From contig OZ010678.1 in NCBI GenBank assembly GCA_963932185.1, positions 15,619,144 to 15,683,143 of the forward strand: 64,000 nt of DNA, given 5' to 3'. Below are positions 21,771 to 33,864 of this stretch, in pieces. The notes under the pieces are model-generated. The model was not told the origin of the DNA and ran no database searches. It was given only the letters and a program-made list of their open reading frames with translations. A program made the position numbers and the translations under genes. This DNA comes from Troglohyphantes excavatus (taxonomy: Eukaryota; Arthropoda; Arachnida; Araneae; Linyphiidae). The stretch's first letter is position 1. Every line of letters begins with the position of its first letter.

Positions 21771-22040
21771 TGCATGCAATTGAAAAACTCAAATTGTATC
21801 CGCTCACTTAGCAATTGCCGGATATGCAACTATCGGACAAAATATCCTTTCGCTCGATACCGCTCTAACAACTTTGGCGAATAATCGATATTTTTTAGAT
21901 TTTGTATGGATTATGATTATACGTGTTTGACTATTTTTAACTTTACATGTGTGATTTCGAAATCTGAAAAGTGGTAGCCCGGGTCAAATACAATTAAAAG
22001 TATCGCCGTGCATTTACTGAGTGATTTTTTAGTTCTACAG

Positions 22041-22234
22041 TTGATTATCGCCCGTGCTTGTTGGGTCTTATTGGTAGAAACTTGAGCAACAAGAAAATTG
22101 ATGATATTTCAACACACTATAACTCTTGGGGGACACAGCTAATGGGGAGAAAGGATCTACCATCGTGTAGAAGAAACAAAGCTCGTTACAAAACTTTGTT
22201 TGCAAAGTTTTTACGAACTAAACCTTACTCTGTA
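22041..22234 (+). CDS. Candidate internal exon, product not recognised
   Basis: Acceptor TTAGTTCTACAG, 194 open bases entered in phase 1, and a consensus donor GTGAGT at 22235. The frame reads DYRPCLLGLIGRNLS, then DISTHYNSWGTQLMGRKDLP and RRNKARYKTLFAKFLRTKP. It is basic and well balanced in codon use, unlike the repeats around it. No family is recognised. It accepts the same phase as the 16065 exon, so the two could be alternatives after a common phase-1 exon, but this is speculative. Confidence 0.45.
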
Positions 22235-22299
22235 GTGAGTTAACTTTTACATACTTTTTCTAATTAACTATACTTTTGAAACACTTCTTACACAGTAAC

Positions 22300-23160
22300 A
22301 GAAAATTAAATGAGGAATTTCACGATTTGAGAAACTAGCATCTCCATGTAGGATCGCCTGTGCGAGGAAAATCATCTTGGCGCGATAATTGTTCCAGCTT
22401 TGGCGATATTGATCATAGAGTAATGATACAAATAGAGAAATAAAAATGCTGATTTCCGTGTGTCCATCATTGAAACCACGTGATATGTGGAAATGCCAAT
22501 TCACACATGCGCCAATCTTACTTGGCAGGCCTTGGCGACTTTAAGAACTAAACGAGATCGAAGTATTGTAATATGGTTTTGTTTTAAATTTGTATTTAAA
22601 TATCGTTTTTTGAGCGAGTGGCACAATTTAAAGGAGTTTAACAGATATATTAAAGAGATTTTTCTTACTTTGTACTTTTGAAATAATTGTATTACGTTTT
22701 TATGTAAAAAAAATTACCATAAGCGAAGTTCTTTTAATTGCGATTTTGTACAGTTCAATAAGAAAATATGAACAACAAAACCTGAGAAATATAAAGAGTT
22801 TCGTTTCGTCGAGTATTGAACACAAAGAAAATGACATTTTCGTTTCGTTAATGAAAAGGAAATATTTAGCGCACATTGTTTGAAAATAAAGAAATACCTA
22901 CATATATGCTAAGAAGTTGAATACGGACAGAACGCCTTATCACCAAAAATAAGAAAGTGCGCCAAATTTGGAACTCCTACAGATGTCTGAGCACCAAATG
23001 TGGTAGCGCTAAAACCACGTGATGTTGGTTTTTGTATTTCAATGTTGACACCGCGGCCTTACGAGAGTCTGGCATTGAAGGCGCTCTCTATTTAATATTA
23101 CAACTCTCTGATATTGATAAGTTTAGTATTTCGCAACCCTATGGAAGGAATATCTGTTCG
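22300..23160 (+). repeat. Dispersed element Q, plus-strand copy
   Basis: About 850 bp whose reverse complement is found at 53690-54500 with the same order of blocks: GGCCTTGGCGACTTTAAGAA, TTCAATAAGAAAATATGAAC, CGTTTCGTTAATGAA, GAATACGGACAGAACGCC, CACCGCGGCCTTACGAGAGT. The left part has the motif TTGGCGCGATAATTGTTCC plus TTTGGCGATATTGAT, also seen in short fragments at 24200, 59200 and 60870. Non-coding; the transposon class is unknown. Confidence 0.65.
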
Positions 23161-23330
23161 ACGTTTTGACTGACCTATTTTGTTTTGTTTTTTAAATGGC
23201 ATTGTAATTATACCATGGAGAAGAGCTAGTTTTTTTGCAATAAATTGCGACCATGGTAACTTCACGATTTAAGAACATGCATTCAATTTATTGATATAAT
23301 TTTTTTTAATTTATTTATTTGATTGTAATT

Positions 23331-23575
23331 CGCAATTTTAATATTATTGTAATTATAAAAATGATTTTACGAATATCTAAGAAATTATATTATACCATCG
23401 TAGGACATACCATAAACCAGGTTGGCCATTTATTCACCCCGAGACATTCACAATTTTAATATTGTAATTATAAAAATGCTTTTATGAATATCTAAGAAAT
23501 TATATTATACCATAGTGAGACATACCATAGGCGAGCCGCGTCAACCAGGTTGGCCATTTATTCACCCCCGAGACA
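23331..23575 (+). repeat. Tandem duplication, two ~123-bp units
   Basis: Two consecutive units share AATATCTAAGAAATTATATT, GACATACCATA, CCAGGTTGGCCATTTATTCA and CGAGACATT. The second carries a small insertion (GGCGAGCCGCGT). Confidence 0.75.
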
Positions 23576-23637
23576 TTTGTAACATTAACTTTGTTATATT
23601 AAAAGAATATAAATTTAGTTTGCTTATAATTACAGAA

Positions 23638-23707
23638 AATGAGAGTTATTAATTATGAAATGAGAGTTATTAATTATGAAAATGAGAGTTATTAATTATG
23701 AAAATGA
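23638..23707 (+). repeat. Short tandem repeat, ~22-bp unit
   Basis: GAGAGTTATTAATTATGAAA is repeated three times with one-base length changes. Confidence 0.8.
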
Positions 23708-24194
23708 ATGCTTATGAATAAAAAATACAAATTCTTAATTTCTTTATAAACATTCGTTATGTATTTCAAATTAATCTTATATTATTATTATAAAAAAAAC
23801 TTACAACTTTCACTTTGTTAGAACTTTAATTAATATAAAAGTAAATTTACTTTGCTGCATTTATTTATCTTCCATAAATTACTTGCTTTTTTCTGTTTCT
23901 TATTCTTAATTTTTTTTCTACAGAATACTTAATTACAAAATATTAAAGATATTATACTTTTTTCATTAGTTCAAATTTTTAATGTTCTGTAAGACTATTT
24001 TTTTTAAATAAATACTACACTTTATTTCGAGCGCCCACTCTTTCCTCATTAATAAGCAGAAAATTCCCCCCTCCCCCCACACATCTACGCCAAACAGTTG
24101 AATATCAATAAAATGAATCAATTTAAAACAACCATATGTTGTAAGCTTGAATCTCCCGATGAAGAGAATAAATGCAATACAAGGTTGCAACATT

Positions 24195-24290
24195 TGGCAA
24201 TTTATCCCCTCACTGCCAAACAATTATTGCGCCAAGATGATTTTCCCGCAAAGGCGATCCTACATGTAGATGCTAGTATTTGAGATATCT
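24195..24290 (+). repeat. Fragment of element Q
   Basis: Contains CAAACAATTATTGCGCCAAG and GGCGATCCTACATGTAGATG, corresponding to the reverse of the left part of the element at 22300. It is too short for boundaries. Confidence 0.45.
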
Positions 24291-24643
24291 TACAATTTAA
24301 TTTTTTTTATGCATGTTAAAACTAACAAGCATATTATTTAAAGTGTTATGTCATCAACGTCACGAACTTAAAGAAAAAAATATTATATAAAAGAAAAAGT
24401 TTATTTAAAGAAGTGGTAGTAATATTTGTAAAATTATGATATAATCGTTCCAGTTCGAACGATCAGCTTCGAACTTTTAAAACTTTGCTTACAAAGTTTT
24501 GACCAGGTCAGGCATTATCATTAGGCCGTTTGACCTTTGCACGGCGGTCGGAGAAAGGAAGAAATGAGTCAAAATTATAAACTGGTCTGCTTAGCTACTG
24601 TAACTTAAGTTCTATTTGACAGATCGAGGCGAATGTGTTTTAA

Positions 24644-25265
24644 CCTTTCGCACTCGTAATTATGCTTTAGAAAGTTAGCAAATAACTCGGAATTTTTTTT
24701 TTATGTTCGATCAAGATGAATTTTTTTTTATGGAAATGTGTTCCAATTTAACTATAAGGTTTACCACCCTTAAATCAAAAATTTAAAAATATAACCCCTG
24801 AATACACCCCTTGACCTAGGATGGAAATGTAGCCACATAATATTTTATTTTTCAACGTGTCAAAATAATTTATTGAAACTACTAAGAATACTTAAGTACA
24901 CTACACCGCATTAAAAATCTAAGAAATGTAATAATATAAACAAACTATATAAACAATATTTAGGGGAGGAACGTAATGCCGGCACCTCCACCATAGCAAA
25001 TCAACTTAGAAATACTTCGAACAGTTGATCTTTGTTTTATGTGTGTGTTGTCACGTGTTTTGTCCTCTTACCTTATGTTATACAAATCGTGCAAATATTT
25101 AGGATAAGATAAATTCGTAGGAAGGGTTAAAGAAGCTACGCTTCTAGGCACCTAGACTATTAAATTCAGTGTTTTGGTTAAGTTATCACAGTTTGCCCAA
25201 AGAATTTCTGTTTTCTATAACTAGTAAGAAGTAAGTAACTGTAACAAAACTACGAGTGCAAAGGG
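24644..25265. mobile_element. piggyBac-like MITE (622 bp) with TTAA flanks
   Basis: TTAA at 24640-24643 and 25266-25269 flank ends CCTTTCGCACTCGTA and TACGAGTGCAAAGG. piggyBac-group elements insert at TTAA and often start CCCTTTG. No transposase frame. The inside has no other clear structure. Confidence 0.8.
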
Positions 25266-25407
25266 TTAAAATTGAATAGAAAGACAAGTTCTACAATTCC
25301 ATTTGACTCGTTGACAGACGATTTGGACGTTTAGAGACTATTTGACGAAGATTTCAATAGGAAGATAAAAATATCATTCAAAAGATCAGTATAGGAATAT
25401 GAAACTT

Positions 25408-25692
25408 AGGTACTTTGGGATTATCCCGTCGACTATTTTCGCTAAACCCAATATTATCGCCAAACCCGATATTATCGCCAAAAGGTAGCAGCCAATAGGT
25501 ATTTTTGGCCGCCGAAATGATTTATATAATAATATATATGGTTATTATTATTTATTTATTATTTGTTTATTATTATGATTTGATAAATTTATTGTGTTTA
25601 CAATGTTTATTTTGGACATTTTTTTCATGGAAAAACTAGCGCTAAAGGATTTGGCGAGCGTTGGCAGGTCGACGGGATAATCCCTAAGTACC
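25408..25692. mobile_element. MITE (285 bp) with perfect 8-bp duplication GAAACTTA
   Basis: Ends GGTACTTTGGGATTATCCC and GGGATAATCCCTAAGTACC are near-perfect inverted repeats, continuing to GTCGAC. The flanks GAAACTTA (25400-25407 and 25693-25700) are identical. An 8-bp duplication fits hAT or P superfamilies. GGCGATAAT/ATTATCGCC motifs repeat just inside the left end. Confidence 0.88.
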
Positions 25693-25869
25693 GAAACTTA
25701 CACAAGTTGAAAAACAAATCAAAAGTTCAAGACGAGTAATATGATCTTATTTTCTAACAAGTTCGAAGGGATCTAGTGGTTACTGAAGACGCAAGAAGGA
25801 GCAGGCCGAGCTGGAACGCTGACAAAGTATTCATTAACCAAATCGTACTATAAAGTGAAATTTGGGAAT

Positions 25870-26400
25870 TCTCTCTTTTTTTTTTATTTTAAATTCTATA
25901 CAATTAAAAATGAACAGACACCGTATTTAATATATACTTTTATGCATTTTATCCCCAGAAAAGAAAAAGTTACATTAAAACCTTCACCAAAATTGTCAAA
26001 TTGAAGGTTTTTTGAAGTCTTTATAAAGATATTGATACAAAAGAGATATACTCTTTTGTTGTTGAAGATTTTATAAGGATATTAAAATAAAAAAAAAAAC
26101 CCTACAGTTTCTTTAAAGAAGTTTATAATTTTCCTGAATAAAAGTTTTAAAATATCTGCATTTTCCCTTCATGATTAAAAATGTAAGATGTTTTACAGTT
26201 TTTATGAAGGATATTGAATAAAAAGCCTTTAATTTCATAGATCTTCATAAAAACTTAAAACCTTTAATTTTAAAATTTTGATGAAGGTTTAATACTATTT
26301 TTTTTTTGCTGGGTCCTCTTATCCTTTATTTATTAAAAAAAAAAAATAACAAGCGCACAACTATTGAGCAACCCAATACTACATTAAATTAATTAAATGG
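25870..26400. other. AT-rich unassigned stretch
   Basis: Contains repeated variants of TTTATAAGGATATTGA and AAAACCTTCA / TTGAAGGTTT in both orientations, suggesting a decayed inverted-repeat element. I cannot place its ends. Confidence 0.35.
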
Positions 26401-26440
26401 CCTTAAACTAATAATGTAATTAAAGTATTCATTCAATAAT

Positions 26441-28402
26441 TAATATTTAATCTAAGTAATAAACATGAATTTTACAAAATATTTTGTAATATTCTACAAA
26501 AATGAGCGTGTTCTATAAAAAATTAAATTATTGTGAGACCTGAAACACTTGCAGAAATACAAAACTTTGGCACTTTAGCTGGAATTTATCAGCAAGACAT
26601 CAAGTTTCAAATAATATTAAGTCTAAGTAATAAACATGAATTTTACAAAACATTAAAAATATTTTGTCATTTACTCCAAAAATGAACGTGTTCTATGAAA
26701 AACTAAATTATTGTGAAACCTGAAACACTTGCAGAAATACATAACTTTGTCACTTTAGCTGGAACTTAACAGCAAGACATCAAGTTTCAAATAATATTAA
26801 GTCTAAGTAATAAACATGAATTTTACAAAACATTAAAAATATTTTGTCATATACTCCAAAAATGAGCGTATTCTATGAAAAACTAGATTATTGTGAAACC
26901 TGAAACACTTGCAGAAATACATAACTTTGTCACTTTAGCTGGAACTTAACAGCAAGACATCAAGTTTCAAATAATATTAAGTCTAAGTAATAAACATGAA
27001 TTTTACAAAACATCAAAATTATTTTGTCATTTACTCCAAAAATGAGTGTGTTCTATAAAAAACTAAATTATTGTGAGACCTGAAACACTTGCAGAAATAC
27101 AGAACTTTGTCACTTTAGCTGGAACTTAACAGCAACACATCAAGTTTCAAATAATATTAAGTCTAAGTAATAAACATGAAGTATACAAAACATTAAAAAT
27201 ATTTTGTCATTTACTCCAAAAATGATCGTGTTCTATGAAAAACTAAATTATAGTCAGACCTGAAACACTTGCAGAAATACATAACTTTGTCACTTTAGCT
27301 AGGACTTATCAGCAAGACATCAAGTTTCAAATAATATGAAGTCTAAGTACTAAACATGAATTTTACAAAACATCAAAATTATTTTGTCATATACTCCAAA
27401 AATGAGCGTGTTCTATAAAAAAACTAAATTCTTGTGAGATCTGAAACACTTGCAGAAATACAGAACTTTGCCACTTTAGCTGAGACTTATCAGCAAGACA
27501 TCAAGTTTCAAATAATATTAAGTCTAAGTAATAAACATGAATTTTACAAAACATTAAAAATATTTTGTCATATACTACAAAATAAAGTGTGTTCTATAAA
27601 AAAACTAAATTATTGTCGGACCTGACACACTTGCAGAAATACAGAACTTTGTCACTTTAGCTGGGACGTATCAGCAAGACATCAAGTTTCAAATAATATT
27701 AAGTCTAAGTAATAAACATGAACTTTACAACACATTAAAAATATTTTGTCATATACTCCAAAAATGAGCGCGTTTTATAAAAAAAATTATTGTGAGACCT
27801 GACACACTTGCAGAAATACAGAACTTTGTCACTTTAGCTGGAACTTACCAGCAAGACATCAAGTTTCAAATAATATTATATCTAAGTAATAAACATGAAT
27901 TTTACAAAACATTAAAAATATTTTGTCATATACTACAAAAATGAGCGCGTTCTATAAAAAAAAAATTATTGTGAGACCTGACATACTTGCAGAAATACAG
28001 AACTTTGTCACTTTAGCTGGAACTTACCAGCAAGACATCAAGTTTCAAATAATATTATATCTAAGTAATAAACATGAACTTTACAAAACATTAAAAATAT
28101 TTTGTCATATACTCCAAAAATGAGCGCGTTCTATAAAAAAAAAATATTGTGAGACCTGACACACTTGCAGAAATACAGAACTTTGTCACTTTAGCTGGGA
28201 CTTATCAGCAAGACATCAAGTTTCAAATAATATTATATCTAAGTAATAAACATGAATTTTACAAAACATTAAAAATATTTTGACTACAAAAATAAGTGTG
28301 TTCTATAAAAAACTAAATTATTGTCGGACCTGAAACACTTGCAGAAATACAGAACTTTGTCACTTTAGCTGGAACTTATCAGCAAGACATCAAGTTTCAA
28401 AA
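26441..28402. repeat. 180-bp satellite array, about 11 units
   Basis: The phrase GACCTGAAACACTTGCAGAA recurs at a 180-bp step (about 26537, 26717, 26897, 27077, 27257, then small shifts) to 28400. Each unit also carries CAGCAAGACATCAAGTTTC, AAGTCTAAGTAATAAACATG and TACTCCAAAAATGAG. Units are roughly 90-97% alike by eye. Because 180 is divisible by 3, some units share an open frame (for example 27434-27625 and 27923-28123), but its stops and the simple repeat logic argue against a gene. Confidence 0.95.
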
Positions 28403-28429
28403 GTATAGATTCGAAAAGGACAAATTTCT

Positions 28430-29520
28430 AAAAGAAGGGTGTTATTTCATATTAAAGAACAAATAGTTTTTGCTCTTTTTACAGAACAGGTGAAAAGAAC
28501 ATGTTGTTGTTTTTATCGCATACCTATGGGAAGCTGTAATGAGTTGGTATTGAATATGAGAGTTTTTTTTTTTGTATGAGAGAACCATGCATTGTTATTG
28601 ATAATAAACTTGTTTTGGAACAAAAGGCTGGTATCTGTTAAATATAGGGTCTTATGGAATAGTTAAAAACTGCAATTACCCAAGTCCTTGAGTAATAAAA
28701 TTCAGATAATACAGAAACTTTCGTTGTTAAAATACCATAAAGTAATCGAGAAAAAAAAAACTGTATGAGGGTTTATTTTTTCTTCTCTTTTTTTTTTTAA
28801 AGTAGGGGGATTATATTAGCTAGATAACAAGCAACCATAAATGTAAACCGAAAACGCATGCTTATGACATTTTAAAAATAGGGTAGTTGGTTGAAATTTG
28901 GACGTAAAATAAAAATTAAAAATCATTTGAATTTTCAGAGATTTTATCTTAAAGTTGGTTTTCCTTTTTAAACACCAACAACACCAACAATAATAATAAT
29001 AAAAAGATTATTTTATTTTCTCTTTTTTTTTCAAAAATAAATTTGTATAATTCAAAAGGAAAAGACATATTTTCCAATCTGATTTGTGTTCTTTTGAATA
29101 TCAATTGAAATAAAATGTGCAGCACTTTTATTTTGCCGCTTCGAGCTATAGCCCCCACCGCTACTATGGTTCGTGAATTATTTAAATGGAGCCTTAGGGG
29201 GCTATGAGTCCTCCAAAAAATGTCCACGAGCTCTTCTATTGGTCAATGGTCAAATGATTATCGTTTTAATGTTTGCCAAGGGCCTTATGACCATATAAGA
29301 GCGTGAAACTGACGCTTGAGAACAAAACAAAAATGGAATGGATATCTGCGCAGCATCGATGCGCTCCTTTATACGAAAGGTCCATTTATACTTGAGTTGT
29401 CCGGTGCAAAACAAGTTATATTAAAAAAAAAATAAGAATTTGATATCAAAAGCCTTCAATTTTAAAATACTACCTTGGCTGAAATTGGATTACAAACCGT
29501 TATTTGCTAATATAATATAA
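28430..29520. other. Unassigned AT-rich stretch with repeat scraps
   Basis: Includes AAAGAACAAATAG / GAACAGGTGAAAAGAACATG (like hAT subterminal motifs at 17150), a scrap of family P near 28940 (CTTAAAGTTGGTTTTCC) and a small AATAAT run. No gene supported. Confidence 0.35.
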
Positions 29521-29524
29521 TCTT

Positions 29525-30460
29525 TTTTAAAAAAAGGAAAACCGACTTTTAAGAAAATGCTTTTATTAAACAAATAAATAATTTAATTTTACTACCAAGT
29601 TAAAAAAATTGAATTATTTAATATCAATTTTATACTCATTAAAACTTTTTGAAATCGGCGCCAAAGTTTAAGTATGGTTTTTGTAAATTGGCACCAACTT
29701 CAAAAAGTTGTAAAAAGTATAAAATTGATATAAATAATTAAATTTTTTCAACTTGTTCGTAAAATTAAAAATTATTTTTTACTTTATAGCGCATTTTTCT
29801 TAAAGTTGTTTTTCCCTTTTTTTTTAAAAAGATTATTTTATTTATAACATTTTATTTTTTTAATTTAGCTGGGAGCTTCGCCCCCTGCTATTAATCACCA
29901 AGAAATTCGAGTTAAAACTTGGTCTTACATTTTGTGTGCACAATGTATATCGTAAAACAATTCCTATCCATGCCAATAAATGCTGGGGGAACGAAATATC
30001 ATTGTTGTACAATCTTTATTCAACAATGAAAATATTTTGAAATCGGATAAATTGTTTAAAAAACTTCTGTTAATCGATATTACTGGATATATCACAGTCG
30101 GATAATCGATTATTTTTGTGCAAGTTTTTGCCTAAGTGAATTTTTTTCTATCCAACAAAAAAAGAATTTTCGAAATCGGACAATATTTTTTTCAAACCGT
30201 ACGGTTAATTCAGAACTCCGGATAGTTAAATGCTGTATAACCGGATATTTTTTTCAAAGGTGCCCAAATGAAACCTTCCCTATTCAAAAAATAAATACTT
30301 GGTCAAATACCTGAATTAGAACAGAAATCTTGCGCAAACATACATAAAAAAACACCCCATAACCGTCGAGAACCTCCCTCCTTGGCGCGCGATTTGGCGG
30401 TTTTAATTTAAAGTTTCTGGCAGTTTTATTTTGCGCTCTGTTCAGTCGGTTAAAAACTAA
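29525..30460 (+). repeat. Palindromic repeat family P, copy 2
   Basis: Same order as copy 1: palindrome arms AAAAGGAAAACCGACTTT and AAAGTTGTTTTTCCC, hairpin GGGAGCTTCGCCCCCT, TCACCAAGAAATTCGAG, GGATAAATTGTTTAAAAAAC, the CCGGATA-type region, GGCGGTTTTAATTTAAAGTT and CAGTCGGTTAAAAA. Diverged but essentially full length. Confidence 0.7.
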
Positions 30461-30492
30461 AACAATTCAAATATAAACTTCCAGACAAAGGA

Positions 30493-30900
30493 GGGGCTCC
30501 GTGACCGAGTGGATTAAGGCGTCAGCTGGGAATCCAAAGGGTCCCCGGTTCGAACCTTTGCGCGGACTAGACTAAATAATAGTAAAAAGTAGTGATATTG
30601 CGATTAGAGGGTTGCCAACTTCACTCCCAAAATACTAGAATGTCGTCCAGAACATCCACAAAAAGTTAACGGCGTGTATACGGTACTGGTGCACGATAAA
30701 TCTGATCGTTGTCCAAAGTCCCGACGTCTATTGAAAGCGTTGGGTGCCAGTTCAGGTGTTGTCCTCGTCATCTGACCATGGTTCAAATATACGAGGCATC
30801 GTTCCCGGGTCTTTCCTTCGAGATAGGCTCCGAACCGTCGCCAATAGCCCACTGTGCATCTCTAGTGCGACGTTGATTAACCAAACCAAACCAAACCAAT
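30493..30900 (+). mobile_element. tRNA-derived SINE, head type 1
   Basis: GCTCCGTGACCGAGTGGATT head, B box GGTTCGAACC, the common body, a short tail lacking the TGTGTATG region (CATCGTTCCCGGGTCTTTCC) and the 3' end ACCAAACCAAACCAAA. About 405 bp. Confidence 0.85.
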
Positions 30901-31499
30901 TCAGACAAAGGAAGCAACAGACAGAAAAATACAATAACGATTATTTTCTTTAAATTTTCTGAGCAAGTGGTAATCTTTACATTTTCAGTTTTTCCCTACT
31001 ATTTTAAATATAGCTATTTAATTTTTTTTTGTCTCTAAATAAAGCAAATTCATTCTTTTGAAAACCACATCTCGTTATTTTCAATAATACCCAGTCATTA
31101 ACATTATTTCCAGAGATTAAGGGAAATTACATGCGGGTACTTTCAGTCTGTTGAATGTGGTGGATAAATACACTATAAAATATCGTAATAACACAGCATG
31201 AAAATAAAAATATAATATACGGAACTAGGGGTGATTATTTTTGAAATGCATGTTCTATACAGAACTAAACAGGTTCATTTTAAATATAAGGTTTTTTTTT
31301 ATATATAAAAGCTGTTTTTTTTTAAATCGTTATTATAGATTTGCATTACTAGTATAACAAACAGTAATTATATGGTCAAAATTCTGCAGTCACCAAAAGT
31401 TATGTGTACGGTTGGTTCAGGATCTATCTGCAAAGAAAGATACGAGAACACAAGCACTGATCTCTAACTGTAACTTCTGGATTGGGAAACCCAGTTTGT

Positions 31500-31985
<486 letters not shown>

Positions 31986-31995
31986 TGGTTCTGGT

Positions 31996-32271
31996 TCGAA
32001 TCAGTGCGATGGACTTGACAAGGAAAAGTAAAAAAGAAGTGATTTTGCAATCGGAGTGTTGCCTGCTTCGCTACAAAAATACCAGACAGTCGTCCAGAAC
32101 TTCTAACAAATTATACTGGTGTGTATATGGGACTGGTGCGCAATAAATCTGATCGGGGTCCAATGTCCTGACACCTATTGAGGTTGCGTCGGGTGCCATC
32201 TCAGGTCTTGTCATCGGAACATGGTTTAAAAAATACGAGGTATCGTTCCCGGGTCTATCCTACGATATAGG
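31996..32271 (+). mobile_element. tRNA-derived SINE, 5'-truncated copy
   Basis: Starts at the end of the head (TTCGAATCAGTGCGATGG), keeps the body and ends at CGTTCCCGGGTCTATCC, directly abutting the next SINE. Confidence 0.8.
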
Positions 32272-32700
32272 CCTCCGTGGCCGAGCGGTTAAAGGCGTCA
32301 GCTGGGAATACGAAGATTCGTGGTTCGATGCCAGGCGATGGACTTGACAAAGAAAAGTAAAAAGTAGTGATCTTGTGATCGGAGGGTTGCTAGTTTCGCT
32401 ACAAAATACTAGAAAAGTCGTCAGGAACATCCGCAAAAATTAACGGCGTGTATACGGGACTGGTGCCCGATCAATCTGATCGGGGTCCAAAGTCCCGACG
32501 TCTATTGAAGGCGTTGGGTGCCAGTTCAGGTGTTTCCTCGTTATCTGACCATGGTTCTAAAATAACGATGGGCATATATGAATGAATGTGTGTGGGAATG
32601 TGTATGCGTTCCCGGGTCTTTCCTTCTAATAGACCCCGAACCGTCGCCAATAGCCCACTGTGCAGCTCTAGTGCGTCGTTATTTAACCAAACCAAACTAT
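32272..32700 (+). mobile_element. tRNA-derived SINE, head type 1, tail type 1
   Basis: Head GCCTCCGTGGCCGAGCGGTT, body, GTGTGTGGGAATGTGTATGC, CCGGGTCTTTCC, 3' end AACCAAACCAAAC. It follows the truncated copy without a gap, suggesting insertion into or fusion with that copy's 3' end. Confidence 0.88.
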
Positions 32701-32704
32701 CATA

Positions 32705-33044
32705 CGATATCGCTAATTAATCAAATCAAACCACACCTTCCTAAACGTATTATTTTATCCCATTCATATTAATTTACATAGATTGGAATCTGTATAGGAG
32801 AGTGAATGTATTGGGAAAAAGTTATTTACATTTTCCCACGTATCACCGACATGCGACAAAACACGTTTTCGAAGACAAAACACCACGGTTTAAATGTTTT
32901 TCACTCATAAGTTATAACTTGAGGCGTTAACCGATTGTTTTGGAATCCGAATATGTTATGCATATGTAATTTATATCGGACAAATAATTCTGTGCAAGGT
33001 AAATGGCGTCTATTTCGATGTGGAAACCGAGCTGAGTGTGTTAA
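32705..33044. other. No recognised feature
   Basis: Balanced-composition spacer between two SINEs of opposite orientation. No frame or repeat boundary supported. Confidence 0.35.
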
Positions 33045-33475
33045 GGCGATTGGGTTTGGTTTCTGAACGTCGCACTAGAGCTGCACAGTGGGCTATTGGC
33101 GACGGTTCGGTATCTATCTTGAACGAAAGACCCGGGAACACATACACATTCACACACACATTCATACATGCACCTCGTTATTTTAGAAGCATGGTTAGAT
33201 GACGAGGAAACACCTGAACTGGCACCCAACGCCTTCAATAGACGTCGGGACTTTGGACCCCGATCAGATGTATCGTGCACCAGTCCGTATACACGCCGTT
33301 AATTTTTGCGGATGTTCTGGATGACTTTTCTAGTATTTTGTAGCGATACTGGCAACCCTCCGATCACAAGATCATTACTTTTTTTGCTTTTCTTTGTCAA
33401 GTCCATCGTCAGGATCGAAACTGGAATTTTCGGATTCCCAGCTGACGCCTTTAACCGCTCGGCCACGGAGGCCTA
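33045..33475 (-). mobile_element. tRNA-derived SINE, minus strand
   Basis: Reverse-strand copy ending (on +) in CCGCTCGGCCACGGAGGC, the complement of head type 1. The + strand starts at the 3' region GTCGCACTAGAGCTGCACAG. It forms an inverted pair with 32272-32700, so a cruciform or RNA hairpin could form. Confidence 0.88.
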
Positions 33476-33864
33476 TGGCTTGGATGGGATATACTGCCAC
33501 ACCTACCATATTCTCCAGATCTGGCACCTTCTGATTATTATTTGTTCCGGTCTCTACAAATTGTTTGAGACAGTAAAACCTTTACTTTAATTGAGGAGGT
33601 CAAAAATCACTTGAATAAGTTTTTTGTCAGCAAAGAACAAAAATTTTATGAACGTGGAATCATGCTACTGCCAGAAAAATGGCAAAAGGTATTGGACCAG
33701 AGTTGACAATATATGATTCAATAAAATATGCATTCATATAATAAAATCGTCTTTCATTTTTATAAAAAAAAACGAAATTACTTTCCAAACAACCCAATAT
33801 ATATGAAATTTTAAATTTCCATTTATAACGGTTTTAGAAGCTACTTTTTTTAATCGCCAATTTA

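Noticed and set aside
27434..28123. Repeated peptide frames in the 180-bp array as a tandem-repeat protein
   Set aside because: Frames are interrupted by stops within one unit and exist only because the unit length is divisible by 3.
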